A stretch of 64,000 nt of DNA from Atriophallophorus winterbourni (GCA_013407085.1 JACCGJ010000626.1:124001-188000), one strand, 5' to 3'. Shown: positions 10,990-21,949, counted from the first letter of the stretch. Program-made: numbers and translations. Notes: a model not told the origin generated them from the letters alone.

Positions 10990-11376
10990 TAAAAAGCGTT
11001 GTCATCGGCATCGTTGAACGTAGGCATGATACTACCCGGTTGCCTACACCGAAGTAGGGGAGATTTCGTTTAGGGGGTCCCACCCCGAGCCTTTGCCCAC
11101 AAGGCAGTGGAGCGAGAGAGGTTCGCACCTATCGGTGGCCGGTGACCGACGAAGCGGTTCATACGCCATTTTCTGGTAATTTCCAGTTCGGAGCCCGATA
11201 ACCCCGTCGATAGGTTGGCGACTTCAGTTTTTGCCTGCGCACCATACAATGTCCTTGGATAGGACAAGGGGCAGTGACTTTTGGAGCGGCGGGTCACATC
11301 CGCCGCGTCGTGATGTCATCATTGGAGTTTTGTGGCTTTTTATAGGGAGAACGCTTGTCAGGCGAAAACCCACCTG
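10990..11376 (-). repeat. Dispersed repeat R1, copy 2 (inverted)
   Basis: Inverted counterpart of 7397-7765, longer by small indels. It sits in the snurportin intron, starting about 115 bp upstream of the terminal exon's acceptor. It carries CTCCCTATAAAAAGCCAC at its high-coordinate end. Confidence 0.65.
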
Positions 11377-11686
11377 GTGAGGTTGCTTCCAGATTGGATT
11401 GTTGGGTTTGATGAATTCACGCATGAAAATGACAAAGTCCATTCTTGCCCTTCGGAAAACAATGACCTTTTACCCCAATGTCTCAGTGAACAGGCCATGG
11501 CACGTTTTGAAAAATGTGCTTAATGTATTATTCCACGATATTTAGTTTTAAAATGGCAGCTTACCAAGCGACTGAAATCATATCAACGCGTTTAGTTCAT
11601 CTTTGAAGGGGAGTTGGGAGTTTCAGTTTTTGCAATCGTACGCTAGTTTCTTGAAACCACTTTGGTTGCACCATGGTATATATACA

Positions 11687-12430
11687 GGGTGTCCCAAAAA
11701 TGTATATACACTTGAAATAATTGTAATCATAGTGTTTGTTAGTATTTCATTATTTCAAATGTGTGGAGTGACGAGGCCACATTCAAGTTAAATGGTTACA
11801 TTAACCGTCATAATTGTACCTATTGGGGACCTGAGAATCCACGCGTTATTGTTGACCGTCATGCCAATTTACCGGGAATTACAGTGTGGTGTGGCATATC
11901 ATCAAGAGAATTAATTGCATCTTTTTTCGACTCTATTGTAACCGGTCCCATTTACTTGAACTTGCTGCAGCAGTCTGTTAATCCAAGTATAAGAGAAGAT
12001 GAAGAGTTTTATTTTCAGCAAGATGGGGCACTCCAATATTACAATCGCGATGTTAGGTCTTTCCTTGATGAGGTCTTGCCAAACAGGTGGATTGGATGAA
12101 GAAGTTTTTCTGGATATACTCCCGTTCATCAGACCTCACACTACTAGATTTTTTATGTGGTTACTTAAAAGACAAAGTCTATGCTACGAAACCTGCAACA
12201 GTCACTGAATTAAGAGAAGCCATTGAGCATGAATGCGCCAAAATACCAAGGGAATTATTTCATGATGTATGCTTGGCGTTGTCGGCAGTACCTGGATCAG
12301 TTTGAGAACAAGCAGTGAAATAATAAAATCTACTTATAACATTTTTATACATTTGAAATAATGAAATACTAACAAACACAATGATTACAATTATTTTAAG
12401 TGTCTACATTTTAAGTGTCTATATATATAG
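11687..12430 (+). mobile_element. Tc1/mariner-like DNA transposon, internally deleted
   Basis: Arms 11709-11761 and 12350-12402 are inverted repeats of 53 bp with two mismatches by eye. Outside them are ACAGGGTGTCCCAAAA on the left and a decayed counterpart on the right. Between the arms lies the C-terminal part of a DDE transposase. The left arm runs straight into the middle of the transposase frame, so the DNA-binding half has been lost. It cannot transpose on its own. Confidence 0.8.
11761..12303 (+). pseudogene. Tc1/mariner-like transposase remnant
   Basis: The first frame reads [58 protein letters not shown] and NRWIG. After a frameshift near 12095 it reads SPDLTLLDFLCGYLKDKVY and a C-terminal helix. 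These are the catalytic-core blocks of the insect Tc3-annotated, mariner-superfamily transposases: the first catalytic D is in SDEATF or nearby and the second in QQDGA. The N-terminal HTH half is absent. Confidence 0.8.
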
Positions 12431-12454
12431 TTAGGATGCGTAAATTCTATCTTA

Positions 12455-12672
12455 CAGTACTTTGTGCTGTGCGGCTAACACCGTGCTAAATTGATTGGCC
12501 AGAGATAGTGAGCTGCATGCGGAAACAGGCTGTGGAGTCTGCCTACCATTTCCTGTTCTTTTTTCTTCCTTATATCTGTCTAGGCCTGGGCAACTCTGAC
12601 AGTATCTTAGCCCACGTGCAGTCCTTGGCTGTGCGGCACTTTGCCTGGATCAGGCTTGTGTTTTCATACACA
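12455..12672 (+). repeat. SINE-like repeat copy
   Basis: Nearly complete: TACTTTGTGCTGTGCGGC, CGTGCTAAATTGATTGGCC, GCATGCGGAAAC, TATCTGTCTAGGCCTGGG, GGCTTGTG and a CATACAC tail. Confidence 0.75.
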
Positions 12673-12684
12673 CATCTTACAGAT

Positions 12685-13320
12685 GACGAATGCCGAGAAA
12701 ATGGTTCGCGGCGAAAAAAAGGGTGAACGGAACACACACAAAAACGGAAGCTGAATCAGCATTTAAGCTTACTTCAAAGGATGTTTCGGTCGAAAATGTG
12801 TCTATCATTGACTGGCGGTCACAAGGCACGGAGGGTATCACTTTGAATTGTATCTGCAAAAGTAAGCCGATTGTGGAAACAGGTCGATTTCACTGTATAC
12901 AATGTGGCAGGTAAAACAGGTAAAAGTCATGTCGGAATATTAGCGTGGAGGTGGGAAGTGCATTAGCGAGGAGAGGGTTAACCACGAGCTTTGGGATAAT
13001 ACGCACAACTCCACCCTCCGATAAAACACAAGAGAATGAAACGCCGAGAATACCGACAACGACAATGGCGAACTCGTAATGTTGCGGGTTTCCGAGGGAT
13101 TGCATTCGAACGGTTTGAGTGACAACATCTCCGGGAGTATGGGAAGATGGACAACGTCAGCAACAATCGAAGGAGCACTGCGTGGCGAGAGCTTGCGTTT
13201 TACTGGTTCGTACGAAATCCACTGACAAATCAGATCGAAATGACAACCGGGACAGTCATTCTGAGGATCAAAGTTGCGGTTGTTTGATTTGCCGATATAA
13301 AATAGGCGTTTTGAAAACTT
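12685..13320 (+). repeat. RTE-type LINE 5' region (copy a)
   Basis: About 630 bp repeated in inverted orientation at 29160-29780, where it lies directly upstream of an RTE endonuclease frame. It is therefore read as the RTE leader. Both copies conserve a small frame containing NVSIIDWRSQGTE and ITLNCIC, and both end near GATATAAAATAGGC. No RTE coding sequence follows here; a hammerhead-like segment does. Confidence 0.55.
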
Positions 13321-13372
13321 GTAGCTCAGGTACTGGATTGTAGGCCACAGTTGTTTTCCTAGCTGGTATGGT

Positions 13373-13420
13373 TGATTGCGGACGTTTCGTCATCAAACTA
13401 GGAGATGACATCATCGGTGA
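13373..13420 (-). ncRNA. Hammerhead-like motif, degenerate
   Basis: The - strand reads CCGATGA, a stem-loop built on GTCATC and GATGAC, then GAAAC and GTC. The core box has C instead of U at the second position (CCGAUGA for CUGAUGA), so activity is unlikely. It matches the hammerhead motifs in the Penelope arms at 21228-21277. Confidence 0.45.
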
Positions 13421-13429
13421 AACTTTTTT

Positions 13430-15595
13430 TCGAAGCAGCCAATATGAACACGACAACAACGAGGACATGCAAGAATTCTAGCGAGTAGATGGGGTCACAG
13501 TGATGTACGCCAGAGCAGTTCAATATGGAGAACTACCTGTTGCCCATGCAGCAAGTGCTCCCTCTCCACGGCACCACTGGAACCAAAGGAACAGCTAGGC
13601 TGATACGTTTGGACAACGATGCTGTCGCAGGAGCTGGCAGGACGAATGTGGGGTCACAACGCAGCAGATAAATTCGGATGATGCCCAGCCTATACTCACC
13701 CCATAGTCGTGAAGCATTGGCTACCGAGATCGAGGGACGTTCTGACGTTCCAACATGAGATAAATAGTGTGGAAAGGGTATTAAGGGACCCAGCTTGCTT
13801 ACTTTTCACCCCACAGGCTGGGAGAGCACGAGGCGCGTCACCTACCAGGAACGCCGTAGCAGTAACGATATTTAGTAGTGATCCGCGGGTCATGAAGTCT
13901 TGGGAATTCGGGCAGAAAGCAGCGTCCCCATCACCACTCGGCGCTTGTTCGAGTCAGCTTCTCTAGCCTTTGCACAACCAAGTGCGACCTGCAAGGCAGC
14001 AGGGAGTTGCCATATCCGTGACAATAATGAAATATTATATAAATCTCACATTGAGCACTCGTCGGCGTTGTGTATTCACGGAAAATGAACTTTCAATTAG
14101 TCAGCAAATTTGGCTATCGGAAAATGACCTTGAAAGTAGTTAGCGGTGACGGTGTTGTAGTTAAACGTGATTTCATCTAATTGCGGTCGTTCTCAAAACT
14201 ATATCTATCAATTGTAAATTCAATTTCTTTACTACGTTTGACAACAGGGATAAGACGTCAGCTATCCGTTTAAGCGCCATTTGCATTCCCTTGTCGAAAT
14301 ATTTTGATTTTAACAGTGAACGCTATCTGACAGATTGCCTTCCACCTGATACGTTATCGTGTTAGCTCAATGAGTACGTTACAAGTTGGGTCGGCATCGG
14401 CCAGCGAAGAATTTTATCACACCACAATAAAATGCACTGATCGTTAAGTCACGTCCACGCAGTGGTTGCACTTTTTTATCACGTGGGCCAATCGGACACT
14501 CACACCGAGAGAATAACAACATTCCAATACTTGAATGTGGCGGTGTGAGTTGGCGTTTTGCGAGCAGCTCGATATTGAAGCAAGAAAACAAACTAAGCAC
14601 ACGTAGTCCGGACTGTGTGTGTACTCAGACTTCTTTTCTGTGTTTTGCTGCTGCTTACATTGTTTTCACCTACAATCCACAATCCATTTCGATCAATGGG
14701 AAGCTGAGTTGCAATGAGCCTCGGTAACCAATGAATTCAATTTGGAAGCACTTTGGAAACTGGTTATGTGTTTGACCTTGGGTTGGCCTCGAACATTCGG
14801 CCGCGGCTTTCCAATGCATCAGATCTGAAGCTCCACATCAACTTGATGTTAAAACCATCACGAAACCAAAAAGGGGCGTGTAAGTGCGAAGGATGTGAAA
14901 ATTCGAAAACTCCAAGCACATGTGTGCTGAGGTTAGAAGAGAATGACGACTACTTGTGTAATGGGAATGTCACCTACCATGATTAATTGTTACTTGTCCG
15001 ATACACACCCTTAGATCAATTGGAGGTATAATGTAGATTTTATTCACGTTCGAATAAGTGACTTCAAACCGTGACTCAAGCAACTATTGATTCTTTGGTC
15101 TGAAGAAGCGTAGCGTAGAAATGCCTGACCCGAATACGCAGATAGAGTCCATTGATAAAAAACGTTTTATTCATTCAATCAGGCTCCTAACGACGGTGCA
15201 TAACTCCGGTTTTCATTAGCACAAAGGATACATGTGATTTTAATTCACCCGTTTAAATGCGTGCCAGGCTACCGCGGCTTATTCCTCAAATATTGGGGTA
15301 ACCCACAAACAGATGGGCATTTTGGGGAAAAAGGTTGAATCACATTTTTTGAAAGGTGCCATCGCAGCCAAGCGTGAAACGATGTGCGCCCGAAAGACGA
15401 ACTACAAAATCACGGAATATGTCGTATTCTCAATTATCCGCATTATCCTCAGTTTCGATATGTAACGAATGGTACAACATGACAAATACCTAACCGCGAA
15501 CGTACCTCGCAGATGAGTAGTATTCGGCTTATGATTTAAAAGGAAAAGTAAAAATTCACAACGGAATAAGTGATTACCTCCTTGTACTGCTGTAC
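13430..15595. other. Intergenic, mostly unrecognised
   Basis: On the - strand, 13696-13780 carries SCWNVRTSLDLG, resembling the WNVRT start of LINE endonucleases, and is probably a retroelement scrap. The remainder to 15595 has no recognisable gene or shared repeat. Short open frames are below significance. Confidence 0.35.
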
Positions 15596-15597
15596 GG

Positions 15598-15785
15598 GTG
15601 TCATATTGTGCAATGCTTCTGCACTATGCAGCTAATTTCCTTCTGAATTGATTACCATTGCCGATGAGTGGTTGGTGGGCACACGCTACAGTCTCACTGT
15701 CGTTGAATACTTTGTAAATTTGCCCATGCTCGGACTAATTGACACTCTACGACATTGACTGGCTCCAGACTTGTGGTTTTTCACA
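15598..15785 (+). repeat. SINE-like repeat, strongly diverged
   Basis: Retains ATTGTGCAATGCTTCTGCAC, CTGAATTGATTACC, CAGTCTCAC and the GGCTCCAGACTTGTG end. Confidence 0.5.
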
Positions 15786-16117
15786 CTTCTTTAAAACATT
15801 TCCATGTATTGGGTCATTAAACATGTGACTGGGAAGATTAGAATTGCACTGGGACGATGTATTCCCGGTGAAAAATATCGGAGAACAGTCGAGAACCAAA
15901 ATGGTTGTGGGATAACTATTATCGGGCTGTATTTTCAATTCGGCTTTGGGTCACTAGGGTTTACTTATCGTCGTTTCCATTAGCGTGGAAATGCAGAGAC
16001 GATAATTTACCAAATGGACAGGGGGCTAGTTAAGAGTATGACTATTGCCCGAGAAATCACAATGAAGCAGAAAGGTGCAACCACGAACCAGAGTTTTCGT
16101 TACAGTTGATGATGACG

Positions 16118-16218
16118 AAATCACAAGTCTGATCCTGGCAAAGTGTTGTACTGTCAGTGACTGCATGTGGGCTAAGATACTGTCCGGTTGCCCAGGCCTA
16201 GACAGATATGTACGAGAA
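16118..16218 (-). repeat. SINE-like repeat fragment
   Basis: Has the CTGATCCTGGCAAAG, GACTGCATGTGGGCTAAG and GTTGCCCAGGCCTAGACAG blocks; the other half is missing. Confidence 0.6.
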
Positions 16219-16269
16219 GCCAACAAACCCACGAAAGATAAACGTCGAGTGTATGGAACGTAGGAATTT

Positions 16270-16985
16270 AAATAAAACTTCCCAAGGCACCATCGGATAC
16301 GTAACGCAACCATCCGTAATAGAATGTTTGGTAGAGATCTAAATATAGAAAAAACACGTTGACATGCTTAGACGTCGCTGGTTAGGCCACGCATTGCGAA
16401 TGGCAAATTATCTTTTTCGTAACGCGATTTTGCTTGCCACTCCTAACTCGGAATGGGGTCGCTGTAATGGCAGCCATATTCTGACCTTCCTTAAGCAGAC
16501 GAGCGTTTTCATTGTCAAACTAGCTGCAGTTGGTACGACCCGTCTCCCAGGTTGGGATTCAAAAGATGAGAATTCACAATGGCTTCTTACCCTTAACGAT
16601 ATGGCTCAAAATCGTGTTCAATGGCGGTCTTGTTGTAGACATCTTTTCTTGGAGTGTTTGATTAATCTTGTCGGTTGTCAAGTGAAGTGACAAGGAAAGC
16701 TTGTTATGATGCGTGACAGTGAAAGCCGCAAGAAAGCTGTCATGCTGATGTCGTTCTACTCGTCCACAACACTTGCTTGAATGCATGTTTGATTCGAGGT
16801 GTACGCACCTCATCTCAGTGTATCTGCCCCTAATATTTTATAGGTTCAGTAGCCGTTGAGGTCCCACCCTTCCCCTTGCCTTTAAGAACCTTTTCTAATA
16901 CGTCATAGTTGTATGGAGTAAAGCATTTGGTACTTGTTAACGGTGTAATGCTGTCAATGATGATGACAATGGCAAGAGAGTATTG
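16270..16985 (+). mobile_element. RTE-type LINE 3' end
   Basis: The frame at 16364-16690 reads RRRWLGHALRMANY, TTRLPGWDSKDENSQWL and MAQNRVQWRSCC, the typical RTE C-terminus (RWLGHVLRM, LPGWG.RD, W..L..MAQNR.QWR). The 3' UTR that follows matches 1-683 and ends in ATGATGATG near 16962-16972. The RT domain itself is absent. Confidence 0.75.
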
Positions 16986-16989
16986 ATCT

Positions 16990-17720
16990 TACACAACGGA
17001 AACATTATACTTCGTAAACAAGGTATAGCTTGAAGGCTGACACGACCAACCAGTACAGTGCGTGCCAAAACAAACGTAAATGTGGTTAAACCCATAGTCT
17101 TCAGCAAAACTCCTCATTTGCATGCATCTCCATCACATGCATGCAGATCCTGATCCTATTGTCCCTACCACACGAATGTAAACAACACGAAACCGGTCGC
17201 ACATTCAGATGAGGATCTTTATACTTGATTATCGTTTGTCATGTACGCTGAAGAGAAGTATGACGAGATTGTCGACCTCGCAAACCCCTCGATTCGCCAC
17301 ACAAACTCCGTGAGAAGTGCACAGTACACAAAAACCATTCTTTAAAACCCTCCAGTAGTAAAGGTAAAAGGGTAAAGGCAAAAAAAGATTGAATATTTTG
17401 AGCACCACGTTTCTGATGATGTGTATATTTTACATTCGGAACTGGGGAAGTTTTGGTACGCCAGTTAGCAAAAACTTCGATTGAACACTAAAAAGGTGAT
17501 CACGAAAAACCGCACAGGCTGAATTTGTGACAATTCTTATCATTTCGCTCAATGTCCATCGATGTCACTTGGTGCAAAATGAAAGACGCTTCGGAGATGG
17601 AGATGAGAGTGGCTACTCAAATCTATTCATACGACCATGACTTTTATATCCTGTTTGTTGATGTTTATCGATTAACTTGTTGGTTCCCAAATATGGAAAC
17701 AAGAAGACAAAGTCTGGTGA
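16990..17720. other. Snurportin intron, unrecognised sequence
   Basis: No repeat family or exon recognised. One short snurportin exon (about 40 codons, between the exon at 17726 and the terminal exon) should lie somewhere in 11400-17720 but was not located. Confidence 0.35.
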
Positions 17721-17725
17721 CTTAC

Positions 17726-17797
17726 TTGGCTCTCTTCCACAGTTTTCTCCAATTCGTCCTTTAGAAAAGTTTCCAACCAGGAACACCGTTCACGAAA
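17726..17797 (-). CDS. SNUPN: Snurportin-1, probable internal exon
   Basis: The - strand shows a pyrimidine-rich TTTTCATTTCTCAG acceptor, 72 bases, then GTAAGT. In phase 0 it reads FRERCSWLETFLKDELEKTV plus four residues. This fits the human segment starting DFRFYWMHSKL that follows the LDVMCW block, in position, length and the spaced aromatic and tryptophan residues. Similarity is modest, so it rests on phase, strong splice sites and gene order. Confidence 0.55.
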
Positions 17798-17799
17798 CT

Positions 17800-19995
17800 G
17801 AGAAATGAAAAGAAAACGTCATGTATAGATAAAAGGCAAATTTTCAGACACTCAATCGATGGTTCATCGTGTTTTGAGACTACTCATGAGTACTAAGTCC
17901 TTCGAAATATTCACAAAGTTTATCACAACGGTCCACATCAGTGTTAGCTTACACTGTATCTGTTGGGAAGACCTGACAGGGAGATCAGATCGGTTGGACT
18001 ACAGCAACAGATGTTGCCGGCTCCTTCTCGACTGGTCTGGCATATGACGCTACTCAAATGTGCCAATGTGGACCGTTGTGATAAACTTTTGGAATATTTC
18101 GAAGGTATGGCACTGATGAGTAGTCGAAAAACAACAATCGATGGTTTTTATGATCATATTAGATATGGGGAACCAAATAAACAGTGTCAATCAAGTGCCT
18201 CGTAAATGACATGCAGAACAGCAGCCCACAGCTCAAAGCGTAAAACACCGAGGACAGTCAATCCTAACTAACGAGAATTCATTTTGCGAAGAAGAGAATG
18301 GTTCAAGTGCTTGCAAACAGAAATAAATATCGGTCGTCATCAGCGCTTACGAACAAGGTGGAATTCGTCAACCCCGGCTAAATGAGCCCAGAGCGGTCAG
18401 GGTTCAACGGAACCGGTTCACATGAAGTCAATCGACAAATCAGATCGAAATGACAACCGGCAGAGAACATATTTGGAAACAGCAGCAGATGAACAATATC
18501 GCCGCTATTGAATGATAATCAATTCATCAGGGTCGGTCAGATGAGACTAAAGGGAACGAACCGGCACGAAATCGACTGTATCATAGTAAATATAAAAATT
18601 AACGGTATATAACCAGCATATCAATTATACGGCTCAGAAATAGGTATTCAAAATAAAAATAGCTTGCAAGGCAAACAATTGAGCCGACAATCAATACATC
18701 GACTTGGAATGTAGAGAAATGCGGGTTCCGTGTTTCACTTTTTAACAACACTCTTTGAACAAGTTAGGTATCCTTCGGTAGTAATAATTACACAGGTCAC
18801 AGTAATATCACAACATATCCACCTTTGAATAAATTCAAAACGCGAGGATTTCGCGATCTTGCTTTGCACGGGACAAAGCGTAGACCCATCGCAGACTTTG
18901 TCGCCATGAAATATTTTTTCTAGTGCAGTGGTATCCAGTCCAGGAATCTACCCCCTACTCCATCGTCGGACGAAAGTAGACATTCATGTAGTGCTATGGA
19001 CCAAAATATGCTAAATATGTGTCGAAAAATGCCTTACAAACCGCTGCCTTGCCTATCAACATTCTGGCATGGAACTGTGCTCCTCAGTATCACTGATCCA
19101 AACTCTATAATGTTTTACAGAGAGCTTCGGGCCGAGCTTCCAGTTCCTAATCGAAACGCTTTGTATGGTTCGGGGGTTGTTGACTATCAACGGATTGTCC
19201 TCGAGATGTGGATCGTGATGCGGTCGACTTGTAAACAAGAAACAGTGTCATCGAGGTATCCGTCAACCACATCAGGCATGTCGGAGTAGTTACACTCTAC
19301 ACTCATCATCACACACATTGAGTGACTTCACTCAGACACTCTGGTGCGTCTTTATCAACGCTAACCTATAAGGTTCTCTGCCGTGTATCCGTACATGCAT
19401 CGACGTCAACAAGTTGTGCACACTTTAAGAGTGACCGGGTAAACTCGTGGCGTCGTGATCAGCCAAGATATCAAGCGGGTCAAAAAAGAATAAACTTGAC
19501 AATGATTGAAGTTTCCCTGCAGCATGTCACCGAAAGAAATTGCGAAAGCTCGATTGGCGTGTCAGCCAGTTACCATTTTGTGTTTAATGAGTTAACCCGA
19601 ACGGGCCCAAACACCTCACCGTACACTGATGTTTACAGAGTCGCACGTCGATTGATGTTCCCCGGGGTAGGTTCTAGTGCACAAATATTTTGGATGGATC
19701 GAGGAGTGCTGAAGTTGAACATCTCGTGGTTATAAGATGACCCTCGGGCAATGCAGTAAACCATGGACAGCCTGGGACTTCCGGGTTTATTGCATGACAC
19801 CGAATTAGTACAACAAACTTACCCAGAACTGAAGCCCGACTCTGATAAACTGCACTGATTGCAATGTCAATCTAGAACTAGTCGACTATTTTCAACCATC
19901 TCGTCAGCTGTTTATCTGTGGCGATTATGTTGAGGTAGCGATCCTACAGCGCATACGAAAAGCATTCGTGGCGTTTGTTAATTTTCACAAATTAT
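17800..19995. other. Snurportin intron region, no clear features
   Basis: A short exon of about 14 codons carrying the expected Cys-Trp block should lie in 17800-20910; I could not place it. A GTAAGC donor near 17947-17952 follows an open - strand stretch without the expected tryptophan. The segment at 18420-18465 matches a piece of the RTE leader. The open frame at 18996-19289 (+) has no recognisable motif. Confidence 0.35.
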
Positions 19996-20001
19996 GGCGC
20001 G

Positions 20002-20222
20002 CAGGTGCAATTGTTCAGCACTTTTGTACTGAGCAGCTATTCGTAATAAATTGAATTGCCATCGGCTGTAAGCGAAACCACGCTAGAGACGCATTGCTAT
20101 TTCTATTTCATTTTCGTTGCTTATTTCTGTCTAAGCCTGGGCAACCTGACGGTAACTTAGCCCACGTGCGGTCTATGACTGTGCGGCACTTTGCCTCGAT
20201 CAGACTTGCGCTAGGATACATG
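20002..20222 (+). repeat. SINE-like repeat copy (diverged)
   Basis: Blocks GTGCAATTGTTCAGCAC, CTAAGCCTGGGCAACCTGAC, ACTTTGCCTCGATCAG. First of three adjacent copies in alternating orientation. Confidence 0.65.
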
Positions 20223-20254
20223 CCGTTTGGGAAGATAGCATTGGACAAACATCA

Positions 20255-20443
20255 CAAGCCTGGATCCAGGCAAAGTAGCGCACAGAGACTGCGCGTTGGT
20301 TAAGATACTGCCAAGTTGCCCAGGCCTAAGTAGATATAAGAAACAAAAAATGGTTGTGAGACTCCAGCGTGTTTCCGTGTACAGCTCAGAACCGTTGGTA
20401 AATCAATTTAGCACGGTTATTTGCGCAGTACATAATTGGACAA
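20255..20443 (-). repeat. SINE-like repeat copy
   Basis: Second of three clustered copies. Shows GATACTGCCAAGTTGCCCAG, GTTGTGAGACTCCAGC and CAATTTAGCACGGTTA. Confidence 0.65.
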
Positions 20444-20459
20444 ACAACGCGTTAGGTTT

Positions 20460-20650
20460 GTGGTTATGCATTAATTCTGTACTGCACTGGTAACACTGTG
20501 CTTAAGTGATATGCCAGCAGCACTGAGCCTTGCAGTCTTACTGCTATTTTTTTCTTATATTTGTTTAGGCCTGAGCAACCCGACGGTGTCTTAGGCCATG
20601 TCAAGCTTCTGACCGTTTGAAACTTTGATTGGATCCAGATTTGCGATTTC
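20460..20650 (+). repeat. SINE-like repeat copy (diverged)
   Basis: Third of the cluster. Shows TGTGCTTAAGTGATATGCC, TCTTACTGCTA, TTATATTTGTTTAGGCCTG and a mutated end. Confidence 0.6.
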
Positions 20651-20914
20651 ATTTATCACACAATTAACAAAACATACACAACGATCTCATCGGTGTAGCA
20701 TATAACCTAAGAAGAAAGGAAAGTATCTAGAGACAGAAAAAAAACGAACGTCCAATGCTTAGTAAACAGGGATCAAATGCGGCTTACCAACGTTTATTAA
20801 AAATGGAGAACCAATGGAGACCAACTCTGGTCGTGAACAAGATTTGAGAGTATGTCTATAAGAACCCTCATCACTAACCGGGATATCCATATAACTGGTT
20901 TTTCTGAAATGCAC

Positions 20915-21130
20915 CAAATCCAGCACGTACAACACACAGCCAGTTAGGTCCAAGTGTGGGTCGGAAGGTGGAGAGGCGAAGAGATCGACCGTTTCGGAAT
21001 GCATGATGCAATCCAAGGTACTGCTATTGTTTCGGTTTTGAGCATCGCTTTGGCCGAGACCGCCACCTGGCAAACAGGACACAGTGACGAATAAACGCTT
21101 GCCACATCGTGAAATAATTTCAGTTCGGCC
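20915..21130 (-). CDS. SNUPN: Snurportin-1, internal exon after the ATG exon (copy 1)
   Basis: A TTTCAATAG acceptor on the - strand opens this 216 bp, phase 0 exon, which continues naturally from the ATG exon at 22882-23298 (…AAK followed by GRTEIISRCGKRLFV). Conserved snurportin landmarks are SCLPGGG (LLPGGN in human), STLDCIM (TILDCIY) and YVLDL (YVLDV), part of the cap-binding fold. The donor GTGCAT after LDL is a choice, not certain. An insert of about 15 residues between DCIM and YVLDL is longer than in human. The next exon was not found. Confidence 0.75.
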
Positions 21131-21227
21131 CTATTGAAAGCGCAAAGTGGAAAAACAAAGTGAATTCGATGAAAAATGAAAATAATACTAGTTATTCACT
21201 TTTGGGTGTTCGCCGAGCTTGCACAGT

Positions 21228-21277
21228 GTGTTGCAGACGTTTCGTCATCAAACTAGATGACATCATCAGCGTAGCTT
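21228..21277 (-). ncRNA. Hammerhead-like ribozyme motif in Penelope left arm
   Basis: On the - strand: CUGAUGA (21263-21269), then U, stem II GUCAUC/GAUGAC closed by UAGUUU, then GAAAC and GUC. Stem III would be the minimal AC/GU pair typical of Penelope-type hammerheads. Stem I is weak (a G-U and a C-G pair, then a mismatch). One extra U lies between the CUGAUGA box and stem II. Self-cleavage is inferred from motif only. Confidence 0.6.
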
Positions 21278-21777
21278 ATTGCGAACCATAAGGGCCTTGA
21301 AGTTTACCACATTTATACTACGTTCACCTGTCAAAACCCAAAGATTCTTTACCGAAAGGGGACAGAACGTATGGCATCTACAAAATGCTAGGCAGAAATT
21401 GTGAAATGCATTACGTCAGGCAGACAGGGCGAGGACTATGCACAAGACTACACGAGCATCGATTGGTCACGAGAAGACATGACCACAAGTTCATTGTATA
21501 AATACACGTAGATCACGAAGGACATGAATTCCATTGGAATAAATTTTCAATCCTCGCCGCCGGTAGAACACGCCATACACGGGAGTTTCTCGAGGCAGGG
21601 ATTCAACGCCACAGTCTCTCAACCAACGTATGCAATTGGACACTGCCTACGGACGAATGAGATGTCGTTTGTTCTACATGCGTCGCAGGATGCACAACGA
21701 TCGTATGGCAAGCACCCCAGACACACAAGGGAACGTGGTATAAATGTGGTACACTTCACGGCCCTTATGCTTCGCAA

Positions 21778-21828
21778 GAAGTTACGCTGATGATGTCATC
21801 TGGTTCGGTGACGAAACGTCCGCAACAC
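21778..21828 (+). ncRNA. Hammerhead-like ribozyme motif in Penelope right arm
   Basis: Sense-strand core: CUGAUGA at 21787-21793, stem II GUCAUC/GGUGAC, GAAA at 21813-21816 and GUC at 21818-21820, after which cleavage would be expected. Stem I pairs GUUACG with CGCAAC with a single A-C mismatch, better than in the left arm. Confidence 0.6.
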
Positions 21829-21949
21829 ACTATGCAAGCTCGCCAAACACCCAATACCTGAGCTACAAATATATTCTTTCATTTCAAATAACACTGGTTC
21901 GCATTTGGTAAAATGTTTTTCCAGCGGTAATGAGCTGTACATGGAACTA

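Larger units (their letters stand above)
21204..21852 (+). mobile_element. Penelope-like element, short copy with inverted terminal arms
   Basis: Arms 21204-21322 and 21734-21852 are inverted repeats of about 119 bp. Each contains a hammerhead-like core. Between them, 21355-21658 encodes a GIY-YIG endonuclease tail: RTYGIYKMLGRNCEMHYVRQ, TGRGLCTRLHEHRLVTRRHD, then a stop near 21498, then GHEFHWNKFSILAAGR and TREFLEAG. The reverse transcriptase is absent. It sits between snurportin exons, 74 bp upstream (in gene sense) of the exon at 20915-21130, and is duplicated at 38962-39610. Confidence 0.75.

Noticed and set aside
13696..13790. SCWNVRTSLDLG on the - strand as the missing Cys-Trp exon of snurportin
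   Set aside because: It lies downstream of the exon at 17726-17797 in gene order, and WNVRT is a LINE endonuclease start motif.
17947..18060. Open - strand stretch ending at a GTAAGC donor as a snurportin exon
   Set aside because: The phase would fit, but it lacks the conserved Cys-Trp block and has no convincing acceptor.
18996..19289. 97-codon + strand frame as a gene
   Set aside because: No motif recognised, no splice or codon support, antisense frames equally open in part.
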